From Azophilus sp964348115 (GTDB lineage Bacteria > Pseudomonadota > Gammaproteobacteria > Pseudomonadales > Azotimanducaceae), in the NCBI GenBank assembly GCA_964348115.1, contig CAYGBY010000001.1, forward strand, positions 1 to 58,940: 58,940 bases of DNA, read 5' to 3'. Positions 19,304 through 27,683 of this stretch are shown here, piece after piece (position 1 is the stretch's first letter; each line of letters starts with the position of its first letter). A model generated the notes under the pieces. The model searched no databases, was not told where the DNA came from, and saw only the letters and a program-made list of their open reading frames with translations. A program made the translations under genes and the position numbers.

Positions 19304-19328
19304 ATACCCAAGTAAAATGGTCGGGTAT
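19304..19328 (-). promoter_or_regulatory. IscR type-1-like operator upstream of sufB
   Basis: A 25-base imperfect palindrome. Read towards sufB it starts ATACCCGACC and ends ACTTGGGTAT around the AT-rich core ATTTT. Against the E. coli IscR type-1 consensus (ATASYYGACT ... AGTCRRSTAT) only about three positions differ. It lies 27 bases in front of the sufB ATG and divergent from the DUF2784 gene. No iscR/sufR-like regulator gene is adjacent, so the protein would be encoded elsewhere. Confidence 0.65.
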
Positions 19329-19403
19329 TATGACGTCTAGGAACTTGCGCCTTGGTTCGCGCAGCGTTGCCGACAGCCAAGGGCGGAGCAAGTGGGGTGC
19401 TGA

Positions 19404-19805
19404 ATGGGATATCGCCTAGCTGCTGAGGCAGTCGTGCTGCTGCACGGCGCCTTCATCCTGTTCGTGGTCTTGGGCGGCCTGCTGGCCCTGCGTTGGCGCT
19501 GGGTCGCCGCGGTGCATTTGCCCGCCGCCCTGTGGGGCGTTTTGGTGCAGGCCGCTGGCTGGGTGTGCCCGCTGACGCCGCTGGAGGTGGAACTGCGCAT
19601 CGCCGCCGGCAGCGCTGGCTATGAGGGCGGATTCATCGAACACTACCTAATTCCAGCCATCTATCCGGTTGGGCTGACTAGATGCGCTCAATACGTCCTC
19701 GCCAGCTTGGTGTTAGCCGTCAACCTTGCCGTGTACGGCGTTTGGCTGAAGTCTGTTGGCAGCGCCGGCAAGGCCGCTCCCAAGGGCCAAAAGGGCCACG
19801 AATAA
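19404..19805 (+). CDS. DUF2784 family membrane protein
   Basis: 133 residues. The family core is present: AAEAVVLLHGAFILFVVLGGLLALR, HLPAALWGVLVQAAGWVCPLTPLE, and GFIEHYLIPAIYP followed by another membrane helix. Four predicted membrane segments, function unknown. The last dozen or so codons and the stop lie inside an element C end (19784-19831), so the C-terminal KGQKGHE comes from the repeat and the native terminus has probably been replaced. Confidence 0.82.
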   Translation: MGYRLAAEAVVLLHGAFILFVVLGGLLALRWRWVAAVHLPAALWGVLVQAAGWVCPLTPLEVELRIAAGSAGYEGGFIEHYLIPAIYPVGLTRCAQYVLASLVLAVNLAVYGVWLKSVGSAGKAAPKGQKGHE

Positions 19806-19831
19806 TCACGCTTACTTGCGGGACAGCACAC
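19784..19831. mobile_element. Element C, one end only
   Basis: About 48 bases match, in inverted orientation, the left end of the complete element C at 29349 (terminal TACTTGCGGGACAGCACAC). Similarity stops abruptly at about 19784, inside the DUF2784 coding frame. An element A end begins two bases after its tip. Confidence 0.7.
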
Positions 19832-19833
19832 TA

Positions 19834-19990
19834 AGGAACCTCTGAACAAGTCGTGTTTGCCCAGCACCCCGCCATTTGCGGCGGGAGATGGCGTTGCGGC
19901 CTTGGGAGGGCGACCCGCAGCGCGGTGGAATTCCACAGTCCGCCCGCCGCGGGGCGCCCTTCGGGAGGGCCTAAAGGGCGCGCCAGCTAG
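19834..19990. mobile_element. Element A, one-ended copy
   Basis: Starts with the terminal repeat AGGAACCTCTGAACAAGTC and continues with the interior seen at 42998 (GGCGGGAGATGGCGTTGCGG, the GCGCCCTT ... AAGGGCGC hairpin). The right terminal repeat is missing; the sequence diverges just before the end of the convergent glycosyltransferase gene. Confidence 0.75.
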
Positions 19991-20010
19991 CCCGCAGGTC
20001 GAAGGGGCGG

Positions 20011-21450
20011 CTAGTACGGCGGCTGCGCCTCGTCGAGGCCGGCCAGCTCCGGCCGCCAGCCGGGCTTGTCGACGGCAGCCTGCGCCAGGAAGTAAGCATC
20101 GTTCCTGCTCCATGTCGGCTGGCGCCCGTGGCGAACCACCAGGAAGCCGTACGGGTGCGTTCTGTAGATATGGGCGCCAGCATTCAGGACGTCGTAGATC
20201 AGATACTGATCCTCGGTGTGCTGGCTTCGCTTCCAACCTCCCACGCAGTCGAGCATGTGACGCGCTATCAGCAGGGCGCCGCCGCCCATGGCGGTTTTCC
20301 CGTACCGCTCCCCTCCTGTGCTGGAACAGCGGATGGTTCGGTCGGAAGCGGCCAGATACACGAAGTCGGCCCCCTTGCCCACCAGCGGCGCCTGCGAGTA
20401 CTCGTGCGCCAGCACTAGGTCCCAGATGTGGTCGGGGCCATACAGGTCGTCGTCGTCCATCTTCGTCAGCAGCGTTCCGCGCGCCGCTTGGGTCGCCGCG
20501 TTTAGCACCGAGCCCAGCGGCAGCGCCGCGTCCAGCCGCAGCGCCGTCACCGGCGCCGAGGGCCCCACCGCCCCGGGCGCGACCTCCCCGAAACCCTCGC
20601 CATGCAGCCCCAGCACCAGCTCCAGCCGCGGATAGGTCTGCCGCCGCACCGCCGCCAGCACCCGCTCCAGCAACTCCGGCCGCCGCGTCGCCAGCAGGAT
20701 CGACACCAGCGGCAGCCGCGGCGGATCCGCCAGCGCCCGCTCAGCCACCTGCCGCGCCCGGCTTGTCAACGAATGCTCCCGAAGCGCCGTGCGCCGCATC
20801 TGGACGCTAAGCGCCTCGCGCCCGTCGCTGTCCAGGTCCCGCACCTCGCGCGTCATCAGCTCGAAAAGCTCCGCGCCCAAATAGGGCGCCAGCCGGCGGT
20901 CGCCATCCGCCAAATGCACCACCACCCCCGTTGCCGCCAGCCGCACCAGCTCCCCCGCCCGCGTCACGGTGTTGGCGTGGAAGGCCTGCACATCCTCAAG
21001 ATGATGAATCCTGCGCAGCCCCGCCCGATCGTTGCGGCGCACAATGCGGTCGGCGTCGCAGCCCGGCGGCAGCCGGTCGAACGGGCCCAGCGCCCCCACA
21101 GTGCTACGTTTGACCCGACCGCAGCCGATCGGGTTATCGACCCGTGGATTGAAGGCGGGAACCGAAAGCAATGGCGGCGCCTCGGCGAGGACGACCACCG
21201 GGGCTGACACCCCTGCCGCCTCGGCCGCCGTGTCGGCCACCACTAGGTCGACCTGTTGGCCGCCCGTCTTCCGCGCCACGCGCCCCGACGCCTTGAACAC
21301 CGCCCGCGATTGGGCGCCCAGCGCGACGATCTCCACGCCTAGGGGATGGTCGGCCCGCAGCGGGGAAGTCAGCGTACGACGGGCCGCCCGGTGCAGAACC
21401 GCGCCTGCGAGCCACCCGGCGACCCGCCAGGCCGTGTCAAGACCGCGCAC
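20011..21450 (-). CDS. Family 2 glycosyltransferase
   Basis: 479 codons in the longest frame; start uncertain. The C-terminal half is a GT-A domain: PLVSILLATRRPELLERVLAAVRRQTYPRLELVLGL, then TLLTKMDDDDLYGPDHIWDLV with the metal-binding Asp cluster, then GGALLIARHMLDCVGGW and EDQYLIYDVLNAGA. The N-terminal half (about 230 residues) has no motif that I recognise but includes GELVRLAATGVVVHLADGDRR. Related proteins in my memory are commoner in high-GC Gram-positives, so transfer is possible but unproven. Substrate unknown. Confidence 0.72.
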   Translation of the reverse strand: MRGLDTAWRVAGWLAGAVLHRAARRTLTSPLRADHPLGVEIVALGAQSRAVFKASGRVARKTGGQQVDLVVADTAAEAAGVSAPVVVLAEAPPLLSVPAFNPRVDNPIGCGRVKRSTVGALGPFDRLPPGCDADRIVRRNDRAGLRRIHHLEDVQAFHANTVTRAGELVRLAATGVVVHLADGDRRLAPYLGAELFELMTREVRDLDSDGREALSVQMRRTALREHSLTSRARQVAERALADPPRLPLVSILLATRRPELLERVLAAVRRQTYPRLELVLGLHGEGFGEVAPGAVGPSAPVTALRLDAALPLGSVLNAATQAARGTLLTKMDDDDLYGPDHIWDLVLAHEYSQAPLVGKGADFVYLAASDRTIRCSSTGGERYGKTAMGGGALLIARHMLDCVGGWKRSQHTEDQYLIYDVLNAGAHIYRTHPYGFLVVRHGRQPTWSRNDAYFLAQAAVDKPGWRPELAGLDEAQPPY

Positions 21451-21482
21451 GTTGCCGCAACTTGGCTTTCGTCCTGCAGGCC

Positions 21483-22421
21483 TTAGGCCGGTTCCGGCAG
21501 GAAGACGCAGCCTGGGCAGTGCCCCGCCTCCTGGCAGGCTGCCGCTGCGGCTGCATCCTGGACCCTTTGGTACTGCGGCGCCGCCTTGCGCCCGATGCGG
21601 TCGTCCGCAGCTTGGCCATCGGCATTTTGGGAGCGCATGGCTTGGCGCTTCCAGCCTTCATCGCCGCTCCAACGGTGGGGCAGGCAGCGGATTTCGCCTG
21701 GAGTCTGGATGCTCGCCAAGGCATCGAGGGCATCCAGCATGATCTGCCGCTGCTGTGCGCTGTCTCCTGGCCTGCCGGCGGTGCGTCCCAATGGGAAGTC
21801 CAAAAATACGGCTCGCGGCGGGTTCAGGGCGTGGGTGATGGAGTAGGCGCAGGACAGGCAGATGGTCGGGATGCCCATGCGTTCAATCTCCCTTGCGATC
21901 AATCCAACGGATTGATGGCAGACGGGTCAGACCGGCACCAGAATGGCCAAGTCCACCTGCTCCTTGACCAAGCGTTCGGCGATCGCTGGGGCAAGGCCCT
22001 TACGCACTCGGCGCGCCGAATAGATGCCGCCCATGAAGGTGTAGGCGTTGGGGGCCAATTGGCCGATGCGTCCTTCCGCAGCCAACTTGCGCAGGGTCTC
22101 CAAGGGGAAAACCACGTTTGGATCCTGGCGGGCATCCGTAAGATCATAGGCGAAGTGGGTGATGCGCAAATCCTCCACCAGGGTGTCCTTGGGTATCATC
22201 CGAAAGCTGAAGTCGTCCCGATAGTGGAAGGCGATCTGCCCCTTGCGGTAGATGCCGCCGGAGGCGACCAGCCCCACCCGGCAGCGATCCATTGGCTTGG
22301 CGAGCGGCGCAAAGGGCGGTGATGTTGCATTGACCACCCATTGGTAGGGCGGATAGCCCAATGCGTCGTACTGCGCCCGGGTGCGGGCGATGTAGTCGAC
22401 CGGATTGTGGGGCTCAGTCAT
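21483..22421 (-). CDS. Selenoprotein B-type (PrdB-like) reductase family protein with in-frame UGA (Sec165)
   Basis: 312 residues if the TGA at 21927-21929 is decoded as selenocysteine. The part before it (RVGLVASGGIYRKG ... EDLRITHFAYDLTDARQDPNVVFPLETLRKLAAEGRIG ... VDLAILVPV) and the part after it (PVCHQSVGLIAREIERMGIP ... AVFLDFPLGRTAGRPGD) align end to end with the glycine/sarcosine/betaine/D-proline reductase selenoprotein B family, with the TGA exactly at the Sec site and giving a U-x-x-C redox motif. A perfect 8-bp hairpin follows. Gene finders will split or truncate this gene. Because the partner subunits of the clostridial reductases are absent, it probably works as a stand-alone redox protein; substrate unknown. 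The C-terminal Cys-rich tail (GHCPGCVF) is also notable. Confidence 0.85.
21898..21916 (-). promoter_or_regulatory. Bacterial SECIS-like hairpin after the UGA
   Basis: In the mRNA the sequence AUCAAUCC-GUU-GGAUUGAU forms a perfect eight-pair stem with a three-base loop beginning with G. It starts ten bases after the UGA codon. Position, stem and a G at the start of the apical loop fit bacterial SECIS elements recognised by SelB. Confidence 0.75.
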
Positions 22422-22503
22422 GCCCCCGCCACAGGGCGCAGCCCATCTGATGGTGCTTCATGGTCAAGGGATGATCCGGCGCGGATGTGCTGCTGTCAAG
22501 CGG

Positions 22504-22787
22504 GATGCATCGGCGTCAGCAGCTCCCGCTAAGCTCGCTGTGTCCATGAAATCGCCATAATCGGACGCCCAAATCGACTGAATCCCCGTGAAATCGAGCC
22601 GCGCAATTGGGCGTCGGGACGTTGGCGGGAGTTGCTGCATCGGCGTCAGCAATTCTCATTGCGGCTTTTGGCCCCTCCGCAGGAAGGTTTGCCGGTCGAT
22701 TTGGCCCGCATCGAGCCGGAAATGCGGGGTGTGTGCGCCGAACGGTGAGACTGGACGCCAAATGAGAATTGCTGCATCAGCGTTGGC
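22504..22787. repeat. Two adjacent palindromic units bounded by three copies of a short motif
   Basis: TGCATCGGCGTCAGCA occurs at about 22506 and 22636, and a variant (TGCATCAGCGTTGG) at about 22774, spacing about 130-138 bases. The first unit has inverted ends (AGCTCCCGCTAAG and GTTGGCGGGAGTTGCTG) and an inner pair GACGCCCAA/TTGGGCGTC. The second is bounded by AGCAATTCTCATT and AATGAGAATTGCT. No coding frame is convincing. It could be a short mobile repeat or a structured region in the 444-base gap between the selenoprotein gene and bfd. Confidence 0.6.
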
Positions 22788-22865
22788 ATGCAGGCGTACA
22801 TTCGCCCCGGGCTGCTTAGCAAGCGCCTTGGCGCAATTTACGGACTTAGGCTGGGCGGGAAGCGC

Positions 22866-23051
22866 TTAGGCGGCGTAGGCGAGGTTGCTCGCGAGCTTAG
22901 CGTCCATGATGGCTTGCGCGGCCTCCACGCAGGTGCCGCAGTTGGCGCCGACGCCCAGCGTTTCCATCAGATCCTGCACTTCGGTTGCGCCGGCGTCCGC
23001 TGCCGCGTGGATTTCCGCATCCGTGATGGCTTGGCAAAGGCAAATGTACAT
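22866..23051 (-). CDS. bfd: Bacterioferritin-associated ferredoxin
   Basis: 61 residues, starting MYICLCQAITDAEI, with four [2Fe-2S] cysteines at 4, 6, 38 and 41 (CLC and CGTC). Bfd docks on bacterioferritin and reduces stored iron for release. It is divergent from bfr across an AT-rich spacer with Fur-box-like sites, as expected for an iron-storage pair. Confidence 0.92.
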   Translation of the reverse strand: MYICLCQAITDAEIHAAADAGATEVQDLMETLGVGANCGTCVEAAQAIMDAKLASNLAYAA

Positions 23052-23061
23052 TCCACGAATT

Positions 23062-23080
23062 CTAAATGATATGTATTTTC
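23062..23080. promoter_or_regulatory. Fur-box-like site between bfd and bfr
   Basis: The 19 bases CTAAATGATATGTATTTTC match the Fur consensus GATAATGATAATCATTATC at about 12 of 19 positions. A second similar AT-rich stretch lies at about 23121-23145 (GGAAATGATTTTTATTTAT). The whole spacer 23052-23221 is strikingly AT-rich against its surroundings and must hold both promoters. Confidence 0.4.
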
Positions 23081-23221
23081 GATTGCAATAGTATTTGTAA
23101 ACAAGTTCACATTTTTCGATGGAAATGATTTTTATTTATAAAACAATAACTTACGCTTGAGTATTGATTGAATATGGTGCATGATGCGGGTAATTTTCCA
23201 CGCCACCGCCAGGAGACGGCC

Positions 23222-23686
23222 ATGCAACCGAAGGGCGACATCAATGTTCATTTGAATCGGGCGCTCAAGAATGAGCTCACCGCCATCAACCAGTATTTTC
23301 TGCACGCCAAGATGTACGAGGACTGGGGCCTGCACCGCTTGGCGGAGAAGGAGCGGGAGGAGTCCATCGATGAGATGAAGCACGCCGATGAACTGGTGGG
23401 GCGCATCTTGTTCCTGGAGGGCCTGCCCAACCTGCAGGACCTGGGCAGGCTGCGCATCGGCCAGCACACGGAGGAGATGCTGCAGTGCGACCTTGCCTTG
23501 GAGAGGGATGCCATGCCCTGCCTGCGCGAGGCCGTCGCCTACTGCGAACAAAATGGGGATTATGTGTCCCGGGAACTGTTTCGGCGCATTTTGTCCTCGG
23601 AGGAGGAGCACGTGGACTGGTTGGAGACCCAACTGGAGCTCATCGGCAAGGTGGGCATCCAGAACTACATTCAATCGCAGCTCTAG
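23222..23686 (+). CDS. bfr: Bacterioferritin
   Basis: 154 residues from the ATG at 23222, which has AGGAG eight bases upstream; an in-frame start at 23168 would add an unlikely extension. Numbering coincides with E. coli Bfr: ferroxidase ligands Glu18, Glu51, His54 and the haem ligand Met52 are at exactly those positions, and the later Glu/His pair is present in SSEEEHVDW. It forms the 24-subunit haem-containing iron store. Confidence 0.94.
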   Translation: MQPKGDINVHLNRALKNELTAINQYFLHAKMYEDWGLHRLAEKEREESIDEMKHADELVGRILFLEGLPNLQDLGRLRIGQHTEEMLQCDLALERDAMPCLREAVAYCEQNGDYVSRELFRRILSSEEEHVDWLETQLELIGKVGIQNYIQSQL

Positions 23687-23858
23687 GCTGGCGATTTGCC
23701 TCCAATGCAAACCACCGCCCTGCCGGCCTAACATGCTTGGGAACGCCTAGGCGGGCGGCTATCTCCTGCGCTTCCAGCCCATGGTGGTACGCGGTTCCGG
23801 TTGCGGCATTCCGTCGCGTGGGTGGATTCCACAGCCTATGCGGAATACACTGTTAGAC

Positions 23859-24608
23859 ATGTCGAACGCCCTCACCCTCTATGGTGTGCCCTTTTCGCAG
23901 CCGGTGCGCGCCGTCATGTGGCTGCTGCTCCACAAGCAGATGCCGTTCGAGATGGTGCCGATCAATCCCGGCTCCAAGGGCGCCAATGGCAGCCGCAGCC
24001 CGGAATACCTAGCGAAAAATCCGGCTGGCGCCATCCCCTGCATCGAGCAAGCCGACGGCTTCGTGTTGGCTGAGGCCCACGCCATTCTTTGTTACCTCTG
24101 CAACCAGCATGGCTGGACGGATCTGTATCCACAAGACAGCAAGCAGCGCGCGCGCATCGACTGGCGCCTGCACTACCACCACCGAAATCTCCGCGATGCG
24201 TCGGTTGGCTTGATCGCGCCCAAGATGCGCAAGGATCTCAACATCCCCCAGGCAATCCAGCAGGCGGCCCAGGCAACCGTCAACCGCGCCCTTCTTGCGC
24301 TTGAAACGGGCTGGCTTGCCCACTCCAGATATCTCGCCGCCGACCATGTCACCATCGCAGACTTGGCTGCCTATGTTGAAATCGGCCAGATGCAGCCCTG
24401 CTTCACCAACGTTTACGACTTTTCACCCTTCAAAAACGTACAACGCTGGCTGGCTGACATGAGGCGATTTCCCGGCCATGATGACGCGCATGTCGTGTTG
24501 GCTGAGCTCGGCGACATCAGCGAGCAGGCGCCGGACATCGCCCGCATCAGGAATGCGAACATGCGTGCGTTGGCGGCGCTCAAGGCTCGGCTCGCCGAAT
24601 TCAGCTGA
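23859..24608 (+). CDS. Glutathione S-transferase family protein
   Basis: 249 residues from the ATG at 23859 (MSNALTLYGVPFSQPVRAV), the usual thioredoxin-fold start with a Ser where theta-like GSTs place the catalytic residue. Glutathione-site motifs: NPAGAIPCIEQADGFVLAEAHAILCYL. The C-terminal helical domain has the N-capping box region VTIADLAAYVEIGQM. Cytoplasmic; substrate unknown. The neighbours give no clear context. Confidence 0.85.
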   Translation: MSNALTLYGVPFSQPVRAVMWLLLHKQMPFEMVPINPGSKGANGSRSPEYLAKNPAGAIPCIEQADGFVLAEAHAILCYLCNQHGWTDLYPQDSKQRARIDWRLHYHHRNLRDASVGLIAPKMRKDLNIPQAIQQAAQATVNRALLALETGWLAHSRYLAADHVTIADLAAYVEIGQMQPCFTNVYDFSPFKNVQRWLADMRRFPGHDDAHVVLAELGDISEQAPDIARIRNANMRALAALKARLAEFS

Positions 24609-24628
24609 CGCGGACGGCTTGCTGGCTG

Positions 24629-25543
24629 GTGCGCCGTTATGGTCTTGCGGACAGGCCCTTGGCGGCCAACACGCTGAACTGGAAGAACCTTGGGCGGCGC
24701 AGCAAGGGGCTTGGCGCGGCGTTCGGGTTGGCGTTGCTGCTTGGCTTTCCGGCGAGCGCTGCGTACGCCGCACAGCAGGAGCGCCACCTCCAGCCGAAGG
24801 TGCAGCAGCTCGAGAATCGGGCGCCCAAGCGAGTGCTCTTTGTCGGCAACAGCTACCTGTACTACAACGACAGCCTGCACAACCATTTGTTGCGCATCGC
24901 GGCGGAAATTGGCCCGCACGGTCCCGCGGAGTACCAGTACAAGTCCGCGACCATCAGTGGCGCCCGCCTGTCCCACCACGACATCGATAGCCTGCTGGCC
25001 CCGGGCCGGCTGGGCATCGAGGAGCCATTCGATCTGGTAATTCTGCAGGGCGGCAGCCGCGAGGTGTTGACCGAGGCGGACCGTGCGGGCTTTCATGCCC
25101 AAGCGACGGAACTGAGCGGGAAGGTCCGCGCCACGGGCGCGGAAGTCGCCCTGTACATGATCCACGCCTACGTAGAACCCCATGAACTGCAGGATGCGGG
25201 GATGTTCGACAAGATCCGGGCAACCTATCTATCCACTGGCAATGCGCTCAACGCCTTGGTCATCCCGGTCGGGCTGGCGTTCGAGCGGGCCTTCGAAGAA
25301 CGCCCGGACAGCGCGCTGCACAAGACCTTTGACGGCACGCATCCGAGCATGCTGGGCACCTACTTGGCGGCCTGCGTCCTGTACCAGAGCATCTACGGAA
25401 AGTCGGTCGTCGGCATCGCCTACGACTACTTCGGCGAAGTCCCCCGGGACGCAGCCGAGTTTCTGCAGCGCATTGCCGACCAAACGGTGCGTGAGTTCTA
25501 TGGCCGGACAGAGACGCCGGAGCCTCTCCCCAAGCTCCCCTAA
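24629..25543 (+). CDS. Secreted SGNH-hydrolase-like protein
   Basis: 304 residues from a GTG. Signal-like segment GLGAAFGLALLLGFPASAAYAA, then KRVLFVGNSYLYYNDSLHNHL, a block I match to SGNH/GDSL-type proteins (GNS with the nucleophile Ser), LVILQGGSREVL, and the C-terminal DGTHPSMLGTYLAACVLY, which supplies the Asp-x-x-His pair. These fit an exported esterase-like enzyme. No substrate can be named. It ends 34 bases before the stop of the convergent PQQ dehydrogenase. Confidence 0.7.
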   Translation: MRRYGLADRPLAANTLNWKNLGRRSKGLGAAFGLALLLGFPASAAYAAQQERHLQPKVQQLENRAPKRVLFVGNSYLYYNDSLHNHLLRIAAEIGPHGPAEYQYKSATISGARLSHHDIDSLLAPGRLGIEEPFDLVILQGGSREVLTEADRAGFHAQATELSGKVRATGAEVALYMIHAYVEPHELQDAGMFDKIRATYLSTGNALNALVIPVGLAFERAFEERPDSALHKTFDGTHPSMLGTYLAACVLYQSIYGKSVVGIAYDYFGEVPRDAAEFLQRIADQTVREFYGRTETPEPLPKLP

Positions 25544-25576
25544 GGCTGCGCCTTCGCCATGCGGCGCATCGGATGG

Positions 25577-27505
25577 TCAGGGGGCCGGCAAGGCGAAGGC
25601 CATCAGGTGATCGCCAGGCGGGCTGAATCCACCCCAATGGCTGCCGGCGGCGATGACCACCAGCTGCCGTCCGCCAGGCAACTGATAGGTCATGGGCGTG
25701 GCGTTGGCGGGGGTGGGCAGGGGATGACGCCAGAGTTCGGCGCCCGTGGCGGCATCGAATGCGCGGAAATAGTGATCCAGGGCGGCGCCGACGAACACCA
25801 GGCCGCCTGCGGTCACCGCCGGTCCGCCCACTGCGGGAACGCCCTTGATCCACCAGAACGGGAAGGGCGCCAGATGGCGGGTGGTGCCCAGGGGCGTACT
25901 CCAGGCCACTTCGCCCTTAATCAGGTCTATGGCGTCCAAGGTGCCCCAGGGTGGCGCCGTGCAGGGCACGCCAAGGGGAGAAGTCAGCCGATCGTTGTGT
26001 ACGCAGTAGGGCGTGCCTAGCTGGGCGCCGCTGCCTGGGATGGCGCACTCCGCCCTAGGCCGCAGCTGCACTTTGGCCGGCGTGCGGTTGGTCACCACAT
26101 AGAGCACCTGCGTCCTGTGGTTCACCGCCGGCGATCCCCAGTTGTTGCCGCCGCCCTGGTGGGGGTGAAACAGGGTGCCCTGCAGGCTGGGCGGTGTGTA
26201 GATGCCTTCATTGCGCAATGCGCCTATCTGGCGTCGGCAGCTGTCTTCGTCCCAGACTGTGAAGCCCCAGGCGTCTTCGCGGGTGATGGGTGTTTCGATG
26301 AGCGCCGGAAGATGGGTGGGGAAGGGCTGCGTGGGCGACAGATATTCTCCGGCCACGGGGCCCTGCGGCACGGGCCGCTCCTCCACGGGCCAAACCGGCT
26401 GCCCGGTTTCCCGATTCAGCACGAAGGTCAACCCCATCTTGGTGACCTGCACCAAGGCGGGAATGGTTTCCTCGCCCAGCCGCAGATCCATCAGCGTCGG
26501 CTGCGCCGGGGTGTCATAGTCCCAGATGTCATGATGCACCATCTGGTAGTGCCAGACGCGCTCTCCAGTGCTGCCGTCCAGCGCCACGACGGAGCTGGAG
26601 TATTCATCCAAGCCGTTGCGCAGGCCGCCGAAGTAGTCCGGCGAGGTGTTGCCGGTCGGGGCGAACACGAGATTGCGCTCCACATCCACAGACAATATGG
26701 ACCAGACGTTGGTGGTGCCGTTGCGGTAGGTGCCGTCGGCATTGTGGGCGGCCATGCCGGGCGGCACCGGGTTCCAGGCCCAGCGCAGTTCCCCGCTGCG
26801 CACATCATAGGCCCGCACCACCCCGCTGGGGGCGTCAAGGCTCACGTTGTCCAGCACCATGGCGCCGGTGATGGCCAGATCGTTCAGAATGGCCGGCGGC
26901 GAAGTGATTGCGTAGTCTTGGGGGGCGTGTTCGGACAGGCCGTGGGAGACATCCACTTGGCCGTTCTCGCCAAAGTCCGGGCAGGGCCGGCCGGTGTCGG
27001 CGTCCAAGGCGATCAGCCGCCCGTCCAAGGTGCCTTCGATGATGCGATGCTCGCAAAACCCGTCCTCGCCGGAGCGCCAACTGCTCACCCCCCGGCAGTT
27101 GGGCAGGAAGTCGGCGGTCTTGTCCACCTGGGGGTCGAAGCGCCAGAGCTCCTTGCCGCTGCGGGCGTCCAAGGCAAAGACCATGTTAAAGGGTGAGCAG
27201 TAGTAGAGGGTTTCGTCCACCAGGATCGGGGTGGCCTGGAAGGAGCTCTGCGAGAATACGCCAGCCGCATGGTCGCGCTGGCGAATGTCCCCGGACCTGT
27301 GTTCCCAAGCCAGCGCCAAGTGGCGTACGTTGTCCGGGCGAATCTGGTCCGCCGCTGAGTAATGCCCGCCCCCCAGAGCGCCCCCGTAAGCTGGCCAGCC
27401 GGCTGCTGCGCCTGCCGTGAATGAAGGCGGCGGCGCCTCCGCACAGGCGCCCAGCGCCACCGCCAGGAGCAGGGTGAACGGTCCCATCAGGCTTTGGTTG
27501 CGCAT
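25577..27505 (-). CDS. PQQ-dependent (quinoprotein) dehydrogenase, lipoprotein
   Basis: 642 residues from the ATG at 27505 (AAAGGA six bases upstream); longer in-frame starts exist. A lipobox (LLLAVALGAC) precedes the beta-propeller. Characteristic blocks: WPAYGGALGGGHYSAADQIRPDNV, GVSSWRSGEDGFCEHRIIEGTLDGRLIALDADTG, VWHYQMVHHDIWDYDTPAQPTL and GGLVFVGAALDHYFRAFDAATGAELW. This pattern is that of glucose/quinate-type periplasmic dehydrogenases. The divergent lipoprotein cytochrome is a natural electron acceptor. Substrate not predictable. Confidence 0.85.
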   Translation of the reverse strand: MRNQSLMGPFTLLLAVALGACAEAPPPSFTAGAAAGWPAYGGALGGGHYSAADQIRPDNVRHLALAWEHRSGDIRQRDHAAGVFSQSSFQATPILVDETLYYCSPFNMVFALDARSGKELWRFDPQVDKTADFLPNCRGVSSWRSGEDGFCEHRIIEGTLDGRLIALDADTGRPCPDFGENGQVDVSHGLSEHAPQDYAITSPPAILNDLAITGAMVLDNVSLDAPSGVVRAYDVRSGELRWAWNPVPPGMAAHNADGTYRNGTTNVWSILSVDVERNLVFAPTGNTSPDYFGGLRNGLDEYSSSVVALDGSTGERVWHYQMVHHDIWDYDTPAQPTLMDLRLGEETIPALVQVTKMGLTFVLNRETGQPVWPVEERPVPQGPVAGEYLSPTQPFPTHLPALIETPITREDAWGFTVWDEDSCRRQIGALRNEGIYTPPSLQGTLFHPHQGGGNNWGSPAVNHRTQVLYVVTNRTPAKVQLRPRAECAIPGSGAQLGTPYCVHNDRLTSPLGVPCTAPPWGTLDAIDLIKGEVAWSTPLGTTRHLAPFPFWWIKGVPAVGGPAVTAGGLVFVGAALDHYFRAFDAATGAELWRHPLPTPANATPMTYQLPGGRQLVVIAAGSHWGGFSPPGDHLMAFALPAP

Positions 27506-27683
27506 GTCCTTTCGCTCAAACATGACAGGGCGTCTCGACATCGGCGAAGGTTCCTGCAGGGCTGGGAAGGCGCACATGTTACGGAAACTGGCTGGCGGAT
27601 TCAGCGCAAGCCGCACGGGCTGCTGGCAAAGCTGTATCATAGCGTTGCTTTGTCCAGCCGCCACAATCGTGGGAGTAGGAGAA

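Noticed and set aside
21925..21930. Treating the TGA as a nonsense mutation and the gene as a pseudogene
   Set aside because: The stop lies exactly at the family Sec position, coding likeness continues without shift, and a SECIS-like hairpin follows.
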